This document shows positions 59,321 through 64,000 of a DNA stretch of 64,000 bases, piece by piece. This stretch comes from Margaritifera margaritifera. Lineage: Eukaryota; Mollusca; Bivalvia; Unionida; Margaritiferidae. A model generated the notes under the pieces. It worked only from the letters and a program-made list of their open reading frames with translations. It did no database searches and was not told the origin of the DNA. Location of the stretch: assembly GCA_029931535.1 (NCBI GenBank), contig JAQPZY010001628.1, forward strand, positions 2,800,501 through 2,864,500. The letters are read 5' to 3'. Made by a program: the position numbers and the translations under genes. How positions within the stretch are numbered: the stretch's first letter is position 1; each line of letters opens with the position of its first letter.

Positions 59321-62126
59321 GATGGTTTCAACACTCGGCAGTTAAAAGGAAGAAATGGTCGTATCTTGAATTCCTGGAAATTATTTTCAGCCATTATAGG
59401 GTCAGTCCCTTAGAGGGACTCTTGTTTAATTTGTAAGGTTCTCATTTCAACGAGCGTTGTATATGGTTCACAGTCGTAGTTCTGTTGGAGGAGGTCAAGT
59501 TCCATAATACATCTCCGTGAGGCAACGAAGAGATCCATATGGAGCCCTCAAATCTCGCTACATTGTGAAAACTGGCACGCATATTGCGGATGCAATACGG
59601 ATGGATTGTTGGGGATTTTGATGACATGACATTTTAAGTTTTCACTGTTTCAAAGTGATTGTAGGGTGGGAGAAGGGAAGTTTGAGTAAATTGTTTGATA
59701 ATACTTAGGTAAAGTGTAAATCGATTTTGGGCTACAGCTCATAACTCCCCGCTTTAAATTCGCCCCTGTATAGGTGTAATTATCTCCATGCTTTAGCTCC
59801 TACCCTCCAATTGTCCGCCCTTTACCACATATCGTCCCAAATCACTGGGTGGAAGTTCACGAAACTTTGTAGCTATGTTGCCCTTGGGGTAACCATTGGC
59901 AAGAGGGGGGTGTCATTTCTTGGCTTCTGCCCCAGGGATATCTAGGAGGGGAGTCAAGGGTCAGATCAAGAAAAGGTTCAGTTACAATGACATTGCAAAT
60001 GTTTTATGGCCACACTTTATAAATGCAGTCATTGCAGGAAGATGCATCATTTGTGTGCTGGATTTTGTATTATGGCCCCTGGGTATGGGGGTGTGCAGGA
60101 GTACGACAGGGTGGGGTGGAGGGAGTATAATGAAGGGCAGTTGAAATATGCAATAAAAGCATGGGGATTTGCGATGGCAAAGTCATTGCAGTTGCTCTTG
60201 TTAAATGTTGCCTTAGAAGAATGTGTACTGGATGTTTCTTTTTCATTATTAATTAAGTAACAGGCTTTCAAGAAAAATAATTAACATTGCAATAGTTTGG
60301 GGTAATATCAAATGCACAGGAATTGTGTTTAAATATATGCAAATTGCATGCAAAATCCAACATTATTATTTAGAATTTGAATCTTCTCATATTCTTTTGT
60401 TGTAGAGTAGGGGTGGGTGGGTGCGCTGATTACAGTATAGATTTAATATTTTCATTTCAACATAATTACAAAAGAGATTAACATCTTAAAACATACTAGA
60501 GTTAAAGCGTCTCAAAAAAGAGGAATACCGCATCATTTTTGTGATCATACTTAAAATTATGTATAAATTTGTAATTTTCTGCTATGACGTCATTCAGTCA
60601 ACCTTTTGCCCGGCCAACAATCGGGTGGAACTTGTAAAAAAAAAAGAGCGCTACTTATCAAGCAGGTTAATCAGTAAACAGGGGTGGAGCGATCGTGTGC
60701 TTAAGTGCACGTAGGAGCCGTTTTTCTTTGTTCCATCCTGTTAACTCTGATAGAAACCGCAGGCTCTCTTTCAATATACGGTCCTTGGGGAGCAGTCTTT
60801 ACCACGCTTGGCCGCCATTCTTCATCCGGATCCTTTGTTTCAGAGACTGTGTTTCTGCAGTGTGTTAAAAGAAGTGACTTCCAAGAGCCTTAAATGCTGA
60901 GGATACCTGAATTGTAGCTCTAGCAAAGATAAACAGGCTTGCTTTTATATTTATGGTTTAGACTAATGCAGATATTAGGAACTCGATGATATTAATTTTA
61001 ATCGAAAGAACAATTTGTAATGGGGTTATGTTCATCGGTATGTCAGTGCGTCCCATATTTTCTCGGTGCCACATATTCTTTTCGTCCATCTGATATTTGC
61101 TCAGTCTATAATTATATCATTTCGTCCATCTTCGTGTCAGTGATTTTTCAAGGGTTAAGTACCAATTTAATTGAGTCAGATCATCGCAATAATACAATCT
61201 ATTGAATTCAGTGGCATTTCAGCATCAAATATCTTTTCTTTTTGGCTGTGTTTTTTCGTGATAAAAGCGTCAATAGAACATACAATGGTTAAATGATGTG
61301 CATGGAAAATCAGTTGGCACCAATTAAAGAATATTGTACATGTCACATGAACTGTGCAATATAAGTTTATTAACTTTTATACCACGAGTTTCCATATACG
61401 TACATATTGACTGTACATCAACATCTCTTATAATTTCTTGTTTTAAAATTATGTCCATATTAAAAGAAATGTTTGGACCGATCAACAGGGGTTGATATCA
61501 GATCAGTTATTAATCATACGTCCATACAGGAATCCATACACAATTGCATTTACCTCTCCTAAGAATACCAGGAAAGGTTCAGAAACTTCTCGTCAAGTAT
61601 CGACATTCGTAGACAAATAACATACATGTATTTTTGAGAATGGATGAAATCCAATCTGTATTTGATTGTCTGCTAACAGATCTTCAGGTGTGGTTGGGCT
61701 TGTGAATATGCTGTTATGTACACATGACACTCATTGTACTTAACATCTATAACATATGTGACTGTTTCTCCTGTGCCGTCATTAAAGCTTCTATATGAAA
61801 TAAATTACTGGATAAATCATAAGCGCGTAAAAGTATATAAATATAAGAGAATCTGTTTGACATCGAATAAGTTCAGAAGCTTGATATACGCACGATTCTG
61901 ATTTTTGTATATAGTCCCGTCGTTGTAGATTTGAATTTTCACAGTGCAAGAGTTACAACAAAAAATCATGACTTCCTTTAGCATCATTTTTTAAGTTCGG
62001 GTATACACAAGGGAGATACACCTGGTATTACGTAGTGTTTCAAATGAAAATAAGAACATCTTATTAAGCACTATTAGGGAGAAGCTTCTGAATAAATGTT
62101 ATCAGTATGCCATTTTTTTTCGACAG
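59321..62126. other. Stretch without a recognised gene; putative intron end
   Basis: One repeat-like block (59815-59870, CACTGGGTGGAAGTTCACGA) belongs to the 42195 family. A more GC-balanced patch at 60590-60900 precedes the exon at 62127 by about 1.2 kb and could hold an alternative promoter, but nothing proves it. Confidence 0.4.
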
Positions 62127-62220
62127 GAGAGTGTTTCAAGTATGGAGAGCGAAGTTAGTGGTGAACAAAGTCCCACGCCTGCACCAGATGCATCGAGTCT
62201 GACTGACAATGCCCAAGCAG
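62127..62220 (+). CDS. Candidate coding exon, 94 nt, Ser/Glu/Pro-rich
   Basis: The acceptor is textbook (CATTTTTTTTCGACAG ending 62126) and the donor follows at GCAG/GTATCT (GT at 62221). The frame between reads ESVSSMESEVSGEQSPTPAP then DASSLTDNAQA, with one base left over. It starts in phase 0, matching the end of 37739-37780; an internal ATG (62142) could also serve as a start. Composition (Ser, Glu, Pro, Asp) is unlike the AT-driven chance frames around it and suits a disordered N-terminal region of a nuclear or regulatory protein. I do not recognise the protein. Confidence 0.6.
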
Positions 62221-62541
62221 GTATCTCATTGTCTTCAAAAAATTACAACCTATATAAATCGTTTCTGGTTTTGAATCCTGTGCCACTTGATTAGGTTCAT
62301 GTCGTCTTTCTTTTTCTTTTTCTCAACAGAATTTCAAATGTATTGCCTTTTCTTCTTCCTCCTCCTCCTCCTCATCATCATGATCATTAATATCATCATC
62401 GCAAAAATAGTTGAACGAACCGCAAGACAAATCGCCATACATTATTCCAACCACTACCACAAATATACCATAACAATGGAACCAAACACGAAAGCTCCAC
62501 CACCAATACCTCTAATAACATCAATTACCAAAGCAAAAACT
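62221..62541. other. Intron-like stretch after the candidate exon
   Basis: A T-rich run, CTTCCTCCTCCTCCTC trinucleotides (62352-62373) and ATC repeats. The 102-codon frame starting 62287 crosses these and enters the 28-bp array, so it is not a gene. Confidence 0.55.
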
Positions 62542-63292
62542 ACTCCATACTGTTTAGTACGAGTTAACAACCCCATACTGTTTAGTACGAATTAACAACC
62601 CCATACTGTTTAGTATGAGTTAACAACCCCATACTGTTTAGTACGTGTTAACTACCCCATACTGTTTAGTACGAGTTAACAACCCCATACTGTTCAGTAC
62701 GTGTTAACTACCCCATACTGTTTAGTACGAGTTAACAACTCAATACTGTTTACTACGAGTTAACACCCCCATACTGTTCAGTACGTGTTAACTACCCCAT
62801 ACTGTTTAGTACGAGTTAACAACCCCATACTGTTCAGTACGTGTTAACTACCCCATACTGTTTAGTACGAGTTAACAACCCCATACTGTTTAGTACGAGT
62901 TAACTACCCCATACTGTTTAGTACGAGTTAACAACCCCATACTGTTCAGTACGTGTTAACTGCCCCATACTGTTTAGTACGAGTTAACAACCCCATACTG
63001 TTTAGTGCGAGTTAACAACCCTATACTGTTTAGTACGAGTTAACAACCTCATACTGTTTAGTACGAGTTAACAACCCCCATACTGTTTAGTACGTGTTAA
63101 CTACCCGATACTGTTTAGTACGAGTTAATAACCCCATACTGTTTAGTACGAGTTAACAACCCCATACTGTTCAGTACGTGTTAACTACCCCATACTGTTT
63201 AGTACGAGTTAACAACCCCATACTGTCCAGTACGTGTTAACTACCCCATACTGTTTAGTACGAGTTAACTACCCCATACTATTCAGTACAAG
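62542..63292. repeat. 28-bp satellite, ~27 units, two alternating variants
   Basis: Unit CCATACTGTTTAGTACGAGT plus TAACAACC, 28 bp, each holding the palindrome GTTAAC. Two linked variants occur: TTTAGTACGAGTTAACAAC (majority) and TTCAGTACGTGTTAACTAC (units 6, 9, 11, 23 and near-forms 15 and 25), the second always next to majority units, suggesting dimer or trimer higher-order repeats. No spacers, so not CRISPR. Confidence 0.96.
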
Positions 63293-64000
63293 TTCTGATG
63301 TTCATGTTAATCTTAATACATTTCCGACGTTTTTTGATTAATAATTGCATAAGGGAAGGGATGTAGTGATATAGTATTGTCATAATACCGGATAAAGTAA
63401 ATAAAATAGGTAAAAGATGCAAAATAAAAAATAAAATAAAAAACGGATAGGAAAATATGATTCCTCAATCTGTAGTAACCATGCTTTAAAAATGGTTACT
63501 ATTCAACATAAACATTGGCTAATATTATATATAAAAAGTCACTATTATTTTGTCGTTATCAACGATAACAAACCAGAAGTAACGAGTATTGGGGTATATT
63601 TTTGATGACATTATGGATAAACATGGAGGCATGAGTGACCATTGAGATTTATTTTTGCCAACCCAAAAAGTGAATTCTTGTGTCAGGACGATATATATAT
63701 ATCTGTATAAGTATCTATGGCAATGATATACATATAAATTTAAATACCGGTAAATACAACATGGAAACGGAATTTTTTTTTTTTTTGTGTGTGTGCAAAA
63801 GTAACCAAAGATCTATTTGCAACCAAGAGTCGTCGAGATCGAGATAATTTAAAGTAGTAAATAATGAAAGGTTCCTAAGCCGACCCGTTCGTTTTTTGGC
63901 TCTGAATTCCTTTCTTTCAAAATAAGCTTTATTCTAATAAATTGTCCTTCAGCTCAGTAATAGATTCTAAGCAAACTTTGATAAAGGCAGTGCTAATGCT
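63293..64000. other. Non-coding end of window
   Basis: AT-rich sequence with an AAAAT run (63420-63445), a short TA run (63690-63701) and a T/TG run (63773-63795). No gene seen. Confidence 0.5.

Noticed and set aside
58057..59413. Frames of 61-108 codons
   Set aside because: They repeat with the 146-bp array and change frame between units.
60705..60893. 62-codon frame with a signal-peptide-like start
   Set aside because: The first codon is GTG at 60705, not ATG; no splice or homology support.
62542..63292. CRISPR-like array of 28-bp repeats
   Set aside because: Units are directly contiguous with no spacers, and the setting is a eukaryotic genome.

Overview
The window looks like gene-poor, AT-rich nuclear DNA from an invertebrate animal, most likely a lophotrochozoan and plausibly a mollusc. 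The signs are long runs without open frames, GT-AG splice signals, a very high load of microsatellites and minisatellites, poly-G/poly-C tracts, tRNA-derived SINEs, a mariner element, hAT-like MITEs, non-LTR retrotransposon debris and a DIRS-like fragment. The animal assignment is firm; the phylum is inference from repeat style. No bacterial gene, operon, CRISPR array or intact long gene is visible.

The best candidates for host coding sequence are two short plus-strand exons. An ATG-initiated 14-codon exon (37739-37780) ends in a GT donor downstream of a comparatively GC-rich, CpG-containing stretch. A 94-nt exon (62127-62220) has a pyrimidine-tract/AG acceptor and a GT donor. Their phases fit (0 to 0), so they could be the first and a following exon of one plus-strand gene with a 24-kb intron. 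The protein cannot be named with confidence.

Layout: 1-9 kb holds a 38-bp repeat, a foldback MITE, a mariner copy with both inverted ends and a broken transposase, a minus-strand LINE C-terminus and microsatellites. 9.5-13.8 kb holds minisatellites and a possible frameshifted coding fragment. 15.5-19.6 kb holds a hAT MITE with 8-bp duplications and two copies of a 0.65-kb inverted-end repeat (third copy at 46 kb). 20.6-25.4 kb and 32.0-36.8 kb hold ten diverged copies of one exon-like unit, the most unusual structure here. On the minus strand several copies keep a consensus acceptor and donor, and one (35806-35970) is a fully open 55-codon cassette. 34.1 and 40.4 kb hold SINEs. 37.1-37.8 kb is the candidate promoter and first exon. 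41.7-42.1 kb is a homogeneous 55-bp array. 49.6-52.0 kb is a DIRS-like gag/reverse transcriptase fragment. 55-56 kb is a non-LTR RT fragment. 56.7-59.3 kb holds two families of 146-165 bp tandem repeats. 62.5-63.3 kb is a 28-bp array of 27 units with two alternating variants.

Most apparent open frames are translated simple repeats or chance frames in non-coding DNA.
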